Shown: positions 27,908-36,938 of the stretch, piece by piece
How the letters are laid out: each line of letters starts with the position of its first letter
Position numbering within the stretch: position 1 is the first letter of the stretch
NCBI RefSeq assembly: GCF_030816295.1
Contig: NZ_JAUSXV010000001.1
Span: forward strand, 3,100,001 to 3,164,000
Reading direction: 5' to 3'
Origin: Microbacterium natoriense
Lineage (GTDB): Bacteria > Actinomycetota > Actinomycetes > Actinomycetales > Microbacteriaceae
DNA: 64,000 nt
Position numbers and translations under genes: made by a program
The notes under the pieces: model-generated
The model's database searches: none
Told to the model about the DNA's origin: nothing
What the model saw: the letters and a program-made list of their open reading frames with translations, nothing else

Positions 27908-29980
27908 TCAGGCGTGACCTGCGCGCTCCATGGCGCGCAGCTCCTTCTTGAGATCCTGCACCTCGTCACGCAGCCGGGCCGCGAGTTCGAACTTCAACTC
28001 ACCAGCCGCAGCCAGCATCTGGTCGGAGAGGTCCTGGATCGTCGCTTCGAGCTGCTGGGCGCCCTCTGCGGCGATTCCGGTGCGGCGGAGGTTGGGTGTG
28101 GGCGACTTGCCCTTGCCGCTCGCCCGACCACGGCTCGACATCATGTCGGCGGTGTCGGCGCCCTCTCGGGCGAGCACTTCAGTGATATCCGCGATCCGTT
28201 TGCGCAGCGGCTGCGGATCGATGCCCTTCTCGAGGTTGTACGCCACCTGCTTCTCGCGACGTCGATCGGTCTCTTCGATCGCCTTCGCCATCGAGTCCGT
28301 GATCCGATCGGCGTACATGTGCACCTCACCCGACACGTTTCGCGCCGCGCGACCGATCGTCTGGATCAGGGACGTTCCCGACCGGAGGAAGCCCTCCTTG
28401 TCGGCATCGAGGATGGCGACCAGCGACACCTCGGGAAGATCGAGACCCTCGCGCAGGAGATTGATGCCCACGAGCACGTCGTAGACCCCGGCGCGGAGTT
28501 CGCTGAGCAGCTCGACCCGGCGCAGCGTGTCGACGTCGGAGTGCAGATATCGCACGCGCACGCCGTGTTCGCCGAGGAAGTCGGTGAGCTCCTCGGCCAT
28601 CTTCTTGGTGAGCGTGGTGACGAGGATGCGCTCGTCCTTCTCGACCCGGATGCGGATCTCTTCCAGGAGGTCGTCGATCTGCCCCTTCGAGGGCTTCACG
28701 ATGATGTGCGGGTCGACGAGGCCCGTCGGGCGGATGATCTGCTCGACGACGCCGTCGGCGATGCCCATCTCGTACTTGCCCGGCGTCGCCGAGAGATAGA
28801 CGGTCTGCCCGATGCGGTTCTTGAATTCGTCCCAGCGCAGCGGCCGGTTGTCCATCGCGCTCGGAAGGCGGAATCCGTGCTCCACGAGAGTGCGCTTACG
28901 GGAGGCGTCGCCCTCGTACATCGCGCCGATCTGCGGAACTGTGACATGCGACTCGTCGATCACGAGCAGGAAGTCGTCGGGGAAGAAGTCGAGCAGCGTG
29001 TGCGGCGGTTCACCGGGCGCGCGCCCGTCCATGTGTCGCGAGTAGTTCTCGATGCCCGAGCAGAAACCGAGCTGCTGCAGCATCTCGAGGTCGAAGGTGG
29101 TGCGCATGCGCAGACGCTGCGCCTCGAGCAGCTTGCCCTGCTTCTCGAACTCCGCGAGCCGCTCTTCGAGCTCTGCCTCGATCGTGCCGATCGACCGCTG
29201 GATCACGTCGGTGCCTGCCACGTAGTGCGACGCGGGGAAGATCGGCACCGAGTCGAGCTTCTCGATCACCTCGCCGGTGAGCGGGTGCAGCGAGTACAGC
29301 GCCTCGATCTCGTCGCCGAACAGCTCGATCCGGATCGCGTGCTCCTCGTACACCGGGATGATCTCGATGGTGTCGCCGCGGACCCGGAAGTTGCCGCGGG
29401 AGAAGTCGACGTCGTTGCGGTTGTACTGCATCGCGATGAACTGGCGGATCAGCGCGTCGCGGTCGTAGCGCTCCCCCACCTGCAGTGCGACCATGGCCCG
29501 CAGGTACTCCTCCGGCGCGCCGAGGCCGTAGATGCAGGACACAGTGGAGACGACCACGACGTCGCGCCTGCTCAACAGCGAGTTGGTGGTCGAGTGCCGC
29601 AGCCGCTCGACCTCCGAGTTGATCGAGGAGTCCTTCTCGATGAAGGTGTCGGTCTGCGGGACGTAGGCCTCTGGCTGGTAGTAGTCGTAGTACGAGACGA
29701 AGTACTCGACCGCGTTGTTCGGCATGAGCTCACGGAACTCGTTCGCGAGCTGCGCGGCGAGGGTCTTGTTGTGGGCGAGCACGAGGGTCGGTCGCTGCAC
29801 CTGCTCGACGAGCCACGCAGTCGTCGCCGACTTTCCGGTGCCGGTCGCGCCGAGCAGAACGACGTCGGTCTCACCTGCGTTGATGCGTGCCGCGAGGTCG
29901 GCGATGGCCTGCGGCTGGTCGCCGGCGGGCTCGTACTCGCTGATGACCTCGAAGGGACGGACACTGCGCGTGGGTTGCAT
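27908..29980 (-). CDS. uvrB: Excinuclease ABC subunit B
   Basis: Damage-verifying helicase-like subunit of nucleotide excision repair. The 690-residue protein has Walker A GATGTGKS (residues 44-51), the beta-hairpin tip region [17 protein letters not shown], helicase motifs ([18 protein letters not shown]) and a C-terminal UVR coiled coil ([20 protein letters not shown]). It is some 5 kb from uvrA and on the same strand. Confidence 0.98.
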   Translation of the reverse strand: MQPTRSVRPFEVISEYEPAGDQPQAIADLAARINAGETDVVLLGATGTGKSATTAWLVEQVQRPTLVLAHNKTLAAQLANEFRELMPNNAVEYFVSYYDYYQPEAYVPQTDTFIEKDSSINSEVERLRHSTTNSLLSRRDVVVVSTVSCIYGLGAPEEYLRAMVALQVGERYDRDALIRQFIAMQYNRNDVDFSRGNFRVRGDTIEIIPVYEEHAIRIELFGDEIEALYSLHPLTGEVIEKLDSVPIFPASHYVAGTDVIQRSIGTIEAELEERLAEFEKQGKLLEAQRLRMRTTFDLEMLQQLGFCSGIENYSRHMDGRAPGEPPHTLLDFFPDDFLLVIDESHVTVPQIGAMYEGDASRKRTLVEHGFRLPSAMDNRPLRWDEFKNRIGQTVYLSATPGKYEMGIADGVVEQIIRPTGLVDPHIIVKPSKGQIDDLLEEIRIRVEKDERILVTTLTKKMAEELTDFLGEHGVRVRYLHSDVDTLRRVELLSELRAGVYDVLVGINLLREGLDLPEVSLVAILDADKEGFLRSGTSLIQTIGRAARNVSGEVHMYADRITDSMAKAIEETDRRREKQVAYNLEKGIDPQPLRKRIADITEVLAREGADTADMMSSRGRASGKGKSPTPNLRRTGIAAEGAQQLEATIQDLSDQMLAAAGELKFELAARLRDEVQDLKKELRAMERAGHA

Positions 29981-30038
29981 ACCTCCAGCGTAGGCGGGGC
30001 CGCAGACATCGAGGCCGGATGCCGCCTAGTCTGGGGGC

Positions 30039-30647
30039 GTGATCGAGTTCATCATCGGCACCAGCCTCGCGGCATCCGCCGGCCTCAACGCCTGGATGCC
30101 CCTGTTCCTGCTCGGTCTCGCCGACCGGTTCCTCCCCGCGGTGCAGCTGCCCGGGGGCTGGTCCTGGCTGTCCAGCGACCTCGCGCTCTGGATCGTCGGG
30201 GCGCTGCTGCTCTTCGAGATCGTCGCGGACAAGATCCCGGCTCTCGACTCCGTGAACGACGTCGTCCAGAGCATCCTCCGTCCCGCTTCCGGAGGCATCG
30301 CGTTCGGCGCCGGCGCGAGCGCGCAGACCGTCGCAGTCGACGACCCCGCGTCGTTCTTCTCCACCAACGCCTGGGTGCCCGTCGTGATCGGCATCGCGAT
30401 CGCGCTCGTCGTGCACATCACGAAGGCTACGGCCCGCGTCGCGGCGAACGCGACGACCGCGGGGCTCGCCGCCCCTGTGCTCAGCACGGTCGAGGACGGC
30501 GCCTCGTTCCTGCTGGCAGCCGCCGCGATCGTCATCCCCGTCGTCGCAGCGCTCCTGCTGGTCGGATTCGTCGTCCTCGTGGTCGTCGTGGTGCGCCGGC
30601 GCTCATCACGACGGCGGGCCGCCGCTCAGGCGCGGGTCCACACGTAA
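30039..30647 (+). CDS. DUF4126 family membrane protein
   Basis: A 202-residue protein with the DUF4126 pattern: N-terminal TSLAASAGLNAWMPLFLLGL, ALLLFEIVADKIPALDSVND, HITKATARVAANATTAGLAAP. About four membrane segments are predicted, and the end is Arg-rich. Function unknown in the family. The GTG start at 30039 follows GGGGG. It is divergent from uvrB and its last 22 bases overlap the end of the GNAT gene on the other strand. Confidence 0.85.
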   Translation: MIEFIIGTSLAASAGLNAWMPLFLLGLADRFLPAVQLPGGWSWLSSDLALWIVGALLLFEIVADKIPALDSVNDVVQSILRPASGGIAFGAGASAQTVAVDDPASFFSTNAWVPVVIGIAIALVVHITKATARVAANATTAGLAAPVLSTVEDGASFLLAAAAIVIPVVAALLLVGFVVLVVVVVRRRSSRRRAAAQARVHT

Positions 30648-31411
30648 GGCGTCGTGGTCGAGACCTTGACCAGGCCTGCGCGTTCGAGGATGGGACGGGA
30701 GAACTCGGTGGAGTCGGACTGCAGGTAGCGCGTGCCGCGCGCCAGCGCCGATCGCGCGCGCTCCGCCGTCAGCGCCCGGTAGATGCCGCGCCCGCGCCAG
30801 CCGGGGTCCGTGGCGCCTCCCCAGAGTCCGGCGAAATCGGTGCCGGCGACCAGTTCTAGACGCCCTGCGCTGACCACTGCGCCATCCGCGACCGCGATCC
30901 ACAGCTCCGCCGTGTCGTCGCGACGGAGGCGCTCGATGAGCGACTCCGCCCGCGAGCGCCAGTCCGGATCATCGAACACCCGGCCCTGCATCTCCCCCGC
31001 GGCGAGCACCTCGTCGTCCGTCGTCGCACGCCGGATCGCGACCCCGACCGGCAGCTCGACGTGCTGGGCGAGCAGCGAGGCTTCTCCGATCATGATCGAT
31101 TCAGGGTCCTCTGGCGCGAACCCGCGGGAGACGAGCGCTTCGTGGAGGCCGGGGGCGACATCGTGCCCTCGGGTCTTCCACTCGACCGAGGCCACCTCGG
31201 GTCGGTCACGGAAATGCTCGAGCGCGGCGTCGACGAGCGCGCCGAGGCCCACCGCATCCGCTCCGCCGAGATCCGCATAGGTGACGAAACCTCGACGCCC
31301 GTCGAAGACCGCAAGGTGCAGGGGGCCGTACCTGCGCAGCTCCGACGCGTGCGCCGTCTCTGGTCCCGTCCTGAGCTGGGCGTCGTAGGCGTCGAGGAAT
31401 CCATGCTGCAT
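30626..31411 (-). CDS. GNAT-family N-acetyltransferase
   Basis: A 261-residue protein whose C-terminal half is a GNAT domain: SAGRLELVAGTDFAGLWGGA then TDPGWRGRGIYRALTAERAR (acetyl-CoA loop R-G-x-G-I-Y) and QSDSTEFSRPILERAGLVKV. The N-terminal part may be a degenerate second GNAT fold. Substrate unknown. The ATG at 31411 (MQHGFLDAYDAQ) is preferred; the frame remains open upstream through the MFS gene as a shadow. Confidence 0.82.
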   Translation of the reverse strand: MQHGFLDAYDAQLRTGPETAHASELRRYGPLHLAVFDGRRGFVTYADLGGADAVGLGALVDAALEHFRDRPEVASVEWKTRGHDVAPGLHEALVSRGFAPEDPESIMIGEASLLAQHVELPVGVAIRRATTDDEVLAAGEMQGRVFDDPDWRSRAESLIERLRRDDTAELWIAVADGAVVSAGRLELVAGTDFAGLWGGATDPGWRGRGIYRALTAERARSALARGTRYLQSDSTEFSRPILERAGLVKVSTTTPYVWTRA

Positions 31412-31446
31412 ACGCTCAACTCTGTCAGAGCCCAGGCGCTCTGCCC

Positions 31447-32658
31447 TCACGTCCAGCCGCTCGGCTCGGCACGCAGAGCCGTCGCCGCGACCAAGGCGGC
31501 GGCTGCGCACATCACGAGGACCGTCCCGACGAACCATGGCCAGCCGGCAGACCCGAACACGAGCCCGAGAGCCCAGCCGAACAGACTGGATCCTGCGTAG
31601 TAGCCGAAGTAGTACAGCGACGATGCCTGAGACCGGCTCTCCGGTGGGGCCGCGGCCGGTGTCCAGCCGGATGCCACGGCGTGCGCGCCGAAGAAGCCCG
31701 CAGTGAAGAGGAGAAGCCCTGCCAGCACGATGGCGGCGAGCGGAGCGAGCATCAGCATCGCACCCGCGCTCATGACCGCGATGGAGCCGAGCAGTACGGG
31801 GTACCTGCCTCTCGACGATGCGAGAAGTCCCGCCCACGGCGAGGAGACCGTGCCGGCGAGGTAGGCGAGGAAGAGCAGGGTCACCAGCCACGCGGGCAGC
31901 AGGAACGGTGCGGCAGCGAGGTGGAAGCCCAGGTAGTTGTACACCGCGACGAACGCGCCCATCAGCAGGAAACCCTGCGCGTAGAGGGCGAGCTGCTGCG
32001 GGGACCGCAATGGGGCGAGCAGGCGCGAGCGGATGCCGGGCCCGCCTGCCGTGCGCAGCAGACCGGGCACGAATCCTCGTGCCCGCGGGGCGAGCCAGAG
32101 GAACAGCGCGGCCGACCCCGCGCACAGCGCGCCCGCGATCCACACGCCGGTACGCCAATCCGAGAGGTCGGCCACTACGCCCGAGACCACGCGACCGAGC
32201 AGCCCGCCAACGGTGGTTCCCGCGATATAGCTCCCGGCAGCGGCGGCCGCATGTCTGCGCGATACCTCTTCATTCAAGTACACCAGAGCCACGGCGGGCA
32301 CAGCGCCGAGCGCCACGCCCTCGGCGAAACGGAGCATCAGGAGCACGGCGATCTCCTGGCTGAACGGCGCGGCGAGACCGAGAACGGTCGCGGCGAGGAT
32401 GCCGACGGCCATCGCCGGCACCCGTCCTCGCCGGTCGGCCACGACCGACCACGGGATCACGGCTGCCGCGAGGCCGAGCGTCGCCGCCGAGACCGCCAGC
32501 GCCGCGGTCGCCGGTCCGACGTCCAGATCCGCGGCGATCTGCGGCAGCACCGCCTGCGGCGAATAGAGCTGGGCGAATGTCGCGATCCCCGCGAAGAAGA
32601 GTCCGAGGATCAGGCGACGGTACTCCCGGGAATCCGGGGTGTGGCCCGAGAACGTCAC
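31447..32658 (-). CDS. Major facilitator superfamily transporter (YnfM-like)
   Basis: A 403-residue protein with about 12 membrane segments. The N-terminal half has LYSPQAVLPQIAADLDVGPA, the MFS loop VVADRRGRVPAM after segment 2, and RFAEGVALGAVPAVALVYLN. The arrangement resembles the E. coli YnfM type of drug/H+ antiporter; the substrate is unknown. Its ATG overlaps the coaE stop by 4 bases, so it is translated behind coaE. Confidence 0.87.
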   Translation of the reverse strand: MTFSGHTPDSREYRRLILGLFFAGIATFAQLYSPQAVLPQIAADLDVGPATAALAVSAATLGLAAAVIPWSVVADRRGRVPAMAVGILAATVLGLAAPFSQEIAVLLMLRFAEGVALGAVPAVALVYLNEEVSRRHAAAAAGSYIAGTTVGGLLGRVVSGVVADLSDWRTGVWIAGALCAGSAALFLWLAPRARGFVPGLLRTAGGPGIRSRLLAPLRSPQQLALYAQGFLLMGAFVAVYNYLGFHLAAAPFLLPAWLVTLLFLAYLAGTVSSPWAGLLASSRGRYPVLLGSIAVMSAGAMLMLAPLAAIVLAGLLLFTAGFFGAHAVASGWTPAAAPPESRSQASSLYYFGYYAGSSLFGWALGLVFGSAGWPWFVGTVLVMCAAAALVAATALRAEPSGWT

Positions 32659-33254
32659 TGCGCGCGGATCCGCTCCCAGAGCGCGTCCACCTGCTCGAGC
32701 GTGTTCGCCAGGGTTCCGGCGGTGTCGATCACCGCGTCCGCGATCGCGAGTCGGCGTGCGTCCGGCACCTGCGCGTCGATCCTCGCCTGAGCCGCGGCGT
32801 GATCCATGCCGCGCAGTTCGACGAGACGGCGCAGACGCTCGGGGGCCGGCGCGTGGGCGACGACGATGAGATCCCAGGGGTCGTCGACCCGGGCCTCGAC
32901 CAGCAACGGCACGTCATAGACCACCACGGTGTCCGGATCGTTCCGGAACGCCTCATCGAATCGGCGCTGGGATTCGGCGCGCACAGCCGGATGCACGATG
33001 CCGTTCAAGGCGGCGAGCCGATCCGGTTCGCCGAACACCTTCGCCCCCAGCGCCGCCCGGTCCAGCGTCCCGTCGTCCGCGATGACGTCCGCGCCGAACT
33101 CGTCCGCGATACGCCTCAACACCGGGGTACCCGGGGCCTGCACCTCTCGGACGAGCGCGTCGGCGTCGACGATGACGGCGCCGTGCTCCGCAAGACGCCG
33201 GGCGATGGTCGACTTCCCCGAGGCGATGCCGCCGGTGAGAGCGATGAGTGGCAT
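32655..33254 (-). CDS. coaE: Dephospho-CoA kinase
   Basis: Last step of coenzyme A synthesis: phosphorylates the 3' hydroxyl of dephospho-CoA. The 199-residue protein has the P-loop GGIASGKST (residues 8-16), VIVDADALVREV, and VVYDVPLLVEARVDDPWD. The ATG at 33254 is chosen because AGGA stands 8 bases before it; an ATG at 33263 is also possible. It follows rpsA, as in many actinobacteria, behind a terminator hairpin. Confidence 0.96.
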   Translation of the reverse strand: MPLIALTGGIASGKSTIARRLAEHGAVIVDADALVREVQAPGTPVLRRIADEFGADVIADDGTLDRAALGAKVFGEPDRLAALNGIVHPAVRAESQRRFDEAFRNDPDTVVVYDVPLLVEARVDDPWDLIVVAHAPAPERLRRLVELRGMDHAAAQARIDAQVPDARRLAIADAVIDTAGTLANTLEQVDALWERIRAQ

Positions 33255-33300
33255 GCCTTCCATCCTGGCACGCGCCGAGGCCCGTCTCGGCGGACATGCA

Positions 33301-33336
33301 GAACGGGCCGCCATCCCGAAGGATGACGGCCCGTTC
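33301..33336. terminator. Terminator downstream of rpsA
   Basis: GAACGGGCCGCCATCC (33301-33316) pairs with GGATGACGGCCCGTTC (33321-33336) with one mismatch around a CGAA loop. It lies between the rpsA stop and coaE. Confidence 0.85.
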
Positions 33337-33348
33337 AGGGTGAGATGC

Positions 33349-34803
33349 TTACGCGTTGCCGCCCGAGAGCTTCTCGCGCAGAGCCGCGAGAGCCTCGTCG
33401 TCGGCGAGCGTGCCGGCACCGGTCGCCTCGCTGGAGAAGGTCTGGCCGCCGAAGTCGGCGCCCGCCTCTGCCTCAGCCTCGGCCGCCTTGACGACCTGAG
33501 CCTTGTGGGCCTCCCAGCGAGCCTGAGCCGCTGCGTATTCCTGCTCCCAAGCCTCGCGCTGAGCGTCGAAGCCTTCCTTCCAGGCACCCGTCTCGGCGTC
33601 GAAGCCCTCGGGGTACTTGTACTCGCCGTTCTCGTCGTACTCCGCGAGCATGCCGTACAGCGCCGGGTCGAACTCGGTGCCGTTGGGGTCGACCGACTCG
33701 TTCGCCTGCTTGAGCGAGAGCGAGATGCGGCGACGCTCGAGGTCGATGTCGATGACCTTGACGAAGACCTCTTCGCCGACGGAGACGACCTGCTCGGCCA
33801 GCTCGACGTGCTTGCTGGAGAGCTCGGAGATGTGGACGAGGCCCTCGATGCCGTCTGCGACGCGCACGAACGCGCCGAACGGAACGAGCTTGGTGACCTT
33901 ACCCGGCGTGACCTGACCGATCGCGTGGGTGCGGGCGAAGACCTGCCACGGGTCCTCCTGCGTCGCCTTCAGCGACAGGGAGACGCGCTCGCGGTCGAGA
34001 TCGACCTCGAGGATCTCGACGGTGACCTCCTGGCCGACCTCGACGACCTCGGAGGCGTGCTCGATGTGCTTCCAGGACAGCTCGGAGACGTGCACGAGGC
34101 CGTCCACGCCGCCCAGGTCGACGAACGCACCGAAGTTGACGATCGACGAGACGACACCCTTGCGGACCTGACCCTTGTGCAGGTTGTTCAGGAACGTGGT
34201 GCGCGACTCCGACTGCGTCTGCTCGAGCAGCGCGCGGCGGCTGAGCACGACGTTGTTGCGGTTCTTGTCGAGCTCGAGGATCTTGGCCTCGATCTCCTGG
34301 CCGAGGTACGGCGTGAGGTCGCGGACGCGACGCAGCTCGATGAGCGAGGCCGGAAGGAAGCCGCGGAGGCCGATGTCGACGATGAGGCCGCCCTTGACGA
34401 CCTCGATGACGGTACCGGTGACGACGCCGTCGTTCTCCTTGATCTTCTCGACGTCTCCCCAGGCACGCTCGTACTGTGCGCGCTTCTTGGAGAGGATCAG
34501 GCGGCCTTCCTTGTCCTCCTTCTGGAGAACGAGAGCCTCGACCTCGTCGCCGACCTTGACGACCTCGTTGGGGTCGACGTCGTGCTTGATGGAGAGCTCG
34601 CGCGAGGGGATGACACCCTCGGTCTTGTACCCGACGTCGAGCAGAACCTCATCGCGGTCGATCTTGACGATCGTGCCTTCGATGATGTCGCCGTCGTTGA
34701 AGAACTTCAGGGTCTTCTCGACCGCGGCCAGGAAGTCCTCAGCAGATCCGATGTCGTTGATGGCGACCTGCTTGGTGGCCGGGGCGGTCGTTGCGGTAGT
34801 CAT
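33349..34803 (-). CDS. rpsA: 30S ribosomal protein S1
   Basis: RNA-binding ribosomal protein that helps mRNA onto the 30S subunit. The 484-residue protein has four S1 domains (around residues 35-105, 125-190, 210-280 and 295-370; e.g. GQVRKGVVSSIVNFGAFVDL and GKVTKLVPFGAFVRVADGIE). A long acidic C-terminal extension (YDENGEYKYPEGFDAETG, then Ala/Glu-rich) is common in actinobacterial S1. The ATG at 34803 follows AAGGAC; an upstream open extension to 34878 is not needed. Confidence 0.97.
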   Translation of the reverse strand: MTTATTAPATKQVAINDIGSAEDFLAAVEKTLKFFNDGDIIEGTIVKIDRDEVLLDVGYKTEGVIPSRELSIKHDVDPNEVVKVGDEVEALVLQKEDKEGRLILSKKRAQYERAWGDVEKIKENDGVVTGTVIEVVKGGLIVDIGLRGFLPASLIELRRVRDLTPYLGQEIEAKILELDKNRNNVVLSRRALLEQTQSESRTTFLNNLHKGQVRKGVVSSIVNFGAFVDLGGVDGLVHVSELSWKHIEHASEVVEVGQEVTVEILEVDLDRERVSLSLKATQEDPWQVFARTHAIGQVTPGKVTKLVPFGAFVRVADGIEGLVHISELSSKHVELAEQVVSVGEEVFVKVIDIDLERRRISLSLKQANESVDPNGTEFDPALYGMLAEYDENGEYKYPEGFDAETGAWKEGFDAQREAWEQEYAAAQARWEAHKAQVVKAAEAEAEAGADFGGQTFSSEATGAGTLADDEALAALREKLSGGNA

Positions 34804-34857
34804 GTAGTGGGTTGTCCTTGTTGAATGGAGACTCGGGCTGCGGGGCAACGGACGCGC

Positions 34858-34917
34858 ACGTCCGACGGCATGCATCACAGCGGTTGGATTTGGTTGCTAC
34901 GTCACGAGGGCATGCAT
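34858..34917. repeat. Imperfect direct repeat with GCATGCAT palindromes upstream of rpsA
   Basis: ACGTCCGACGGCATGCAT (34858-34875) recurs as ACGTCACGAGGGCATGCAT (34899-34917), about 41 bases apart. Each copy contains the self-complementary word ATGCAT. Both lie 55-115 bases upstream of the rpsA start and could be regulatory. Confidence 0.4.
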
Positions 34918-35013
34918 AGGCCTGCCACGAGTGACAGTTCAGGCTACCAGATATCGCGGGGGCGTGGACAAGCGGATGCTGCGCGCATCCGGCTCCGTGT
35001 CAGACTGTGGTCC

Positions 35014-35943
35014 GTGACCGAACGTCTGATGCTGCTCGACACCGCCTCGCTCTACTTCCGCGCGTTCTACGGAGTGCCCGACAAGGTCACAGCGCCCGAC
35101 GGCTCCCCCATCAACGCCGCTCGCGGACTGCTCGACATCATCGCGAAGCTGATCACCCTGTACCACCCCACGCATGTCGTGGCCTGCTGGGATGACGACT
35201 GGCGTCCGCAGTGGCGAGTGGACCTGATCCCCAGCTACAAGACGCATCGGGTGGTCGAGGTGGTCGAGGTCGGACCGGACATCGAAGAGGTACCCGACCC
35301 TCTCGAGGCGCAACTCCCGCTGATCCGCGAGACCCTCGGTCTCCTGGGTATCCCGATCGTCGGCGTCCTCGCTCACGAGGCGGATGACGTCATCGGAACG
35401 CTCGCGACCAAGTCGACCATCCCGGTCGACATCGTGACCGGCGATCGTGACCTGTTCCAGCTCGTCGACGACGCGCGCGACGTGCGGGTCGTCTACACGG
35501 CCCGCGGCATGAGCAACCTCGAGGTCGTGACGGATGCCGTGGTCGTCGCGAAGTACGGGGTCCTGCCCTCGCAGTACGCAGACTTCGCGACCATGCGCGG
35601 CGATGCATCCGACGGCCTCCCGGGCGTCGCGGGCGTCGGCGAGAAGACTGCGGCGACACTCCTGCAGGCGCACGGCGATCTAGCCGGCATCCGCGCCGCT
35701 GCCGAGGCAGGCGAGGGCATGAGCGCCGGCGTGCGGGCGAAGATCCAGGCCTCCTCTGCATATCTCGACGTCGCCCCGACGGTGGTCGAGGTCGCGAAGT
35801 CGCTCGAGGTCGAGCCGCCGTCGGTCGGGCTGCGCCCGCTCGATCCGGCGGAGGCGGATGCCGCGACCGCCCTGGCCGAGAAGTGGAACCTGGGCGGATC
35901 GATGACGCGCGCCATCGCCGCGGTCGCCAGGATCGGAGAGTGA
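35014..35943 (+). CDS. Stand-alone 5'-3' exonuclease (Pol I N-terminal domain-like)
   Basis: A 309-residue FEN-type nuclease with LLDTASLYFRAFYGVPD, WDDDWRPQWR, HEADDVIGTLA, IVTGDRDLFQLVDD and the helix-hairpin-helix region GVAGVGEKTAATLLQAHG. Metal-binding Asp residues of the family are present. It has no polymerase part, so it probably supports flap removal or repair beside PolA. The GTG at 35014 (VTERLMLLDTASLYF) is chosen; ATG 35029 is an alternative. A small hairpin (CGGATGC/GCATCCG, 34973-34991) stands just upstream. The stop lies 1 base before the convergent PHP gene end. Confidence 0.93.
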   Translation: MTERLMLLDTASLYFRAFYGVPDKVTAPDGSPINAARGLLDIIAKLITLYHPTHVVACWDDDWRPQWRVDLIPSYKTHRVVEVVEVGPDIEEVPDPLEAQLPLIRETLGLLGIPIVGVLAHEADDVIGTLATKSTIPVDIVTGDRDLFQLVDDARDVRVVYTARGMSNLEVVTDAVVVAKYGVLPSQYADFATMRGDASDGLPGVAGVGEKTAATLLQAHGDLAGIRAAAEAGEGMSAGVRAKIQASSAYLDVAPTVVEVAKSLEVEPPSVGLRPLDPAEADAATALAEKWNLGGSMTRAIAAVARIGE

Positions 35944-35944
35944 G

Positions 35945-36931
35945 TCAGTCGGCCCAGGCGAGCAGACGCTCCAGCCCCCAGGTGGTGACGATCCGGCTCG
36001 CGGGCACTCCCACCCGCTCCGCCCGTTGAGCGCCGTGGTCGAGCAGTGAGAGCTGCCCTGGCGCGTGCGCGTCGGAGTCGATCGAGAACAGGCACCCGGC
36101 GTCGAGAGCGATCGCGATCAGCTCGTCGGGCGGGTCCTGTCGCTCCGGACGGGAGTTGATCTCGACCGCGACGCCGTTCTCGGCGCACGCGGCGAAGACG
36201 GCGGCGGCGTCGAACTGCGAGGGAGGCCGCGTGCCTCGATCGCCTTCGACGAGTCGTCCGGTGCAGTGCCCGAGGACGTTCACGCGCGGGTTCTGCACCG
36301 CCGCGATCATCCGCGCCGTCATCGGACGTGACTCCATCCGCAGGTGTGAATGCACGGAGGCGACGACGACGTCCAGTTCGGAGAGGAGCTCGTCGTCCTG
36401 GTCGAGTGCTCCGTCGTCGAGGATGTCGACCTCGATGCCTGCGAGCATCGAGAAGCCGTCGCCGGACTCGGCGCGCACGAGCGGGATCTGCGAGTGCAGT
36501 CGCTCGGCCGTGAGCCCGCGCGCGACGCGCAACCGCGGTGAATGATCGGTGACGGCCTGATACTCGTGTCCGAGGGCACGAGCCGCCGCGGCCATCACCG
36601 AGATCGAGGTCGTCCCGTCCGACCAATCGGTGTGGGCGTGGAGGTCGCCGCGGAGAGCCGGACGCAGCGTCGAGGCGATCTCGGGTTCGACGTCTCCCCG
36701 CAACTCGACCAGGTAGGTCGGAATGATCCCTGACTGCGCTTCGCGGATCACGGCGAAGGTGGACTCGCCGATCCCCTTGACCGCTCTGAGCCTGGTGGCG
36801 TCGTCCTTCACGTCGTCAGGCAGATCCTGGAACGCGGCGGCTGCGACGCGGAACGCCTTCGCCCGATACCGGGACGCCCGCTCGCGCTCCAGCAGCGAGG
36901 CGATCTCGAGCAGCGCGTCTACGGGTTCCAC
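35945..36931 (-). CDS. PHP-domain protein with N-terminal helix-hairpin-helix region
   Basis: A 328-residue protein. The N-terminal 90 residues (YRAKAFRVAAAAFQDLPDD, RAVKGIGESTFAVIREA) match the helix-hairpin-helix start of PolX enzymes. The rest is a PHP phosphoesterase domain with metal motifs HAHTDWSDG, AVTDHSPRL, ASVHSHLRM, HCTGRL and SIDSDAHAPGQL. It resembles PolX without the polymerase domain. It may be a DNA 3'-end processing phosphatase or nuclease; this is inference. The start lies 7 bases past the trpD stop. Confidence 0.88.
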   Translation of the reverse strand: MEPVDALLEIASLLERERASRYRAKAFRVAAAAFQDLPDDVKDDATRLRAVKGIGESTFAVIREAQSGIIPTYLVELRGDVEPEIASTLRPALRGDLHAHTDWSDGTTSISVMAAAARALGHEYQAVTDHSPRLRVARGLTAERLHSQIPLVRAESGDGFSMLAGIEVDILDDGALDQDDELLSELDVVVASVHSHLRMESRPMTARMIAAVQNPRVNVLGHCTGRLVEGDRGTRPPSQFDAAAVFAACAENGVAVEINSRPERQDPPDELIAIALDAGCLFSIDSDAHAPGQLSLLDHGAQRAERVGVPASRIVTTWGLERLLAWAD

Positions 36932-36938
36932 GGCACCC

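Noticed and set aside
27914..30859. Open frame of about 980 codons opposite uvrB
   Set aside because: Antisense shadow of uvrB; the translation has no recognisable domain and runs through the DUF4126 gene in a wrong frame.
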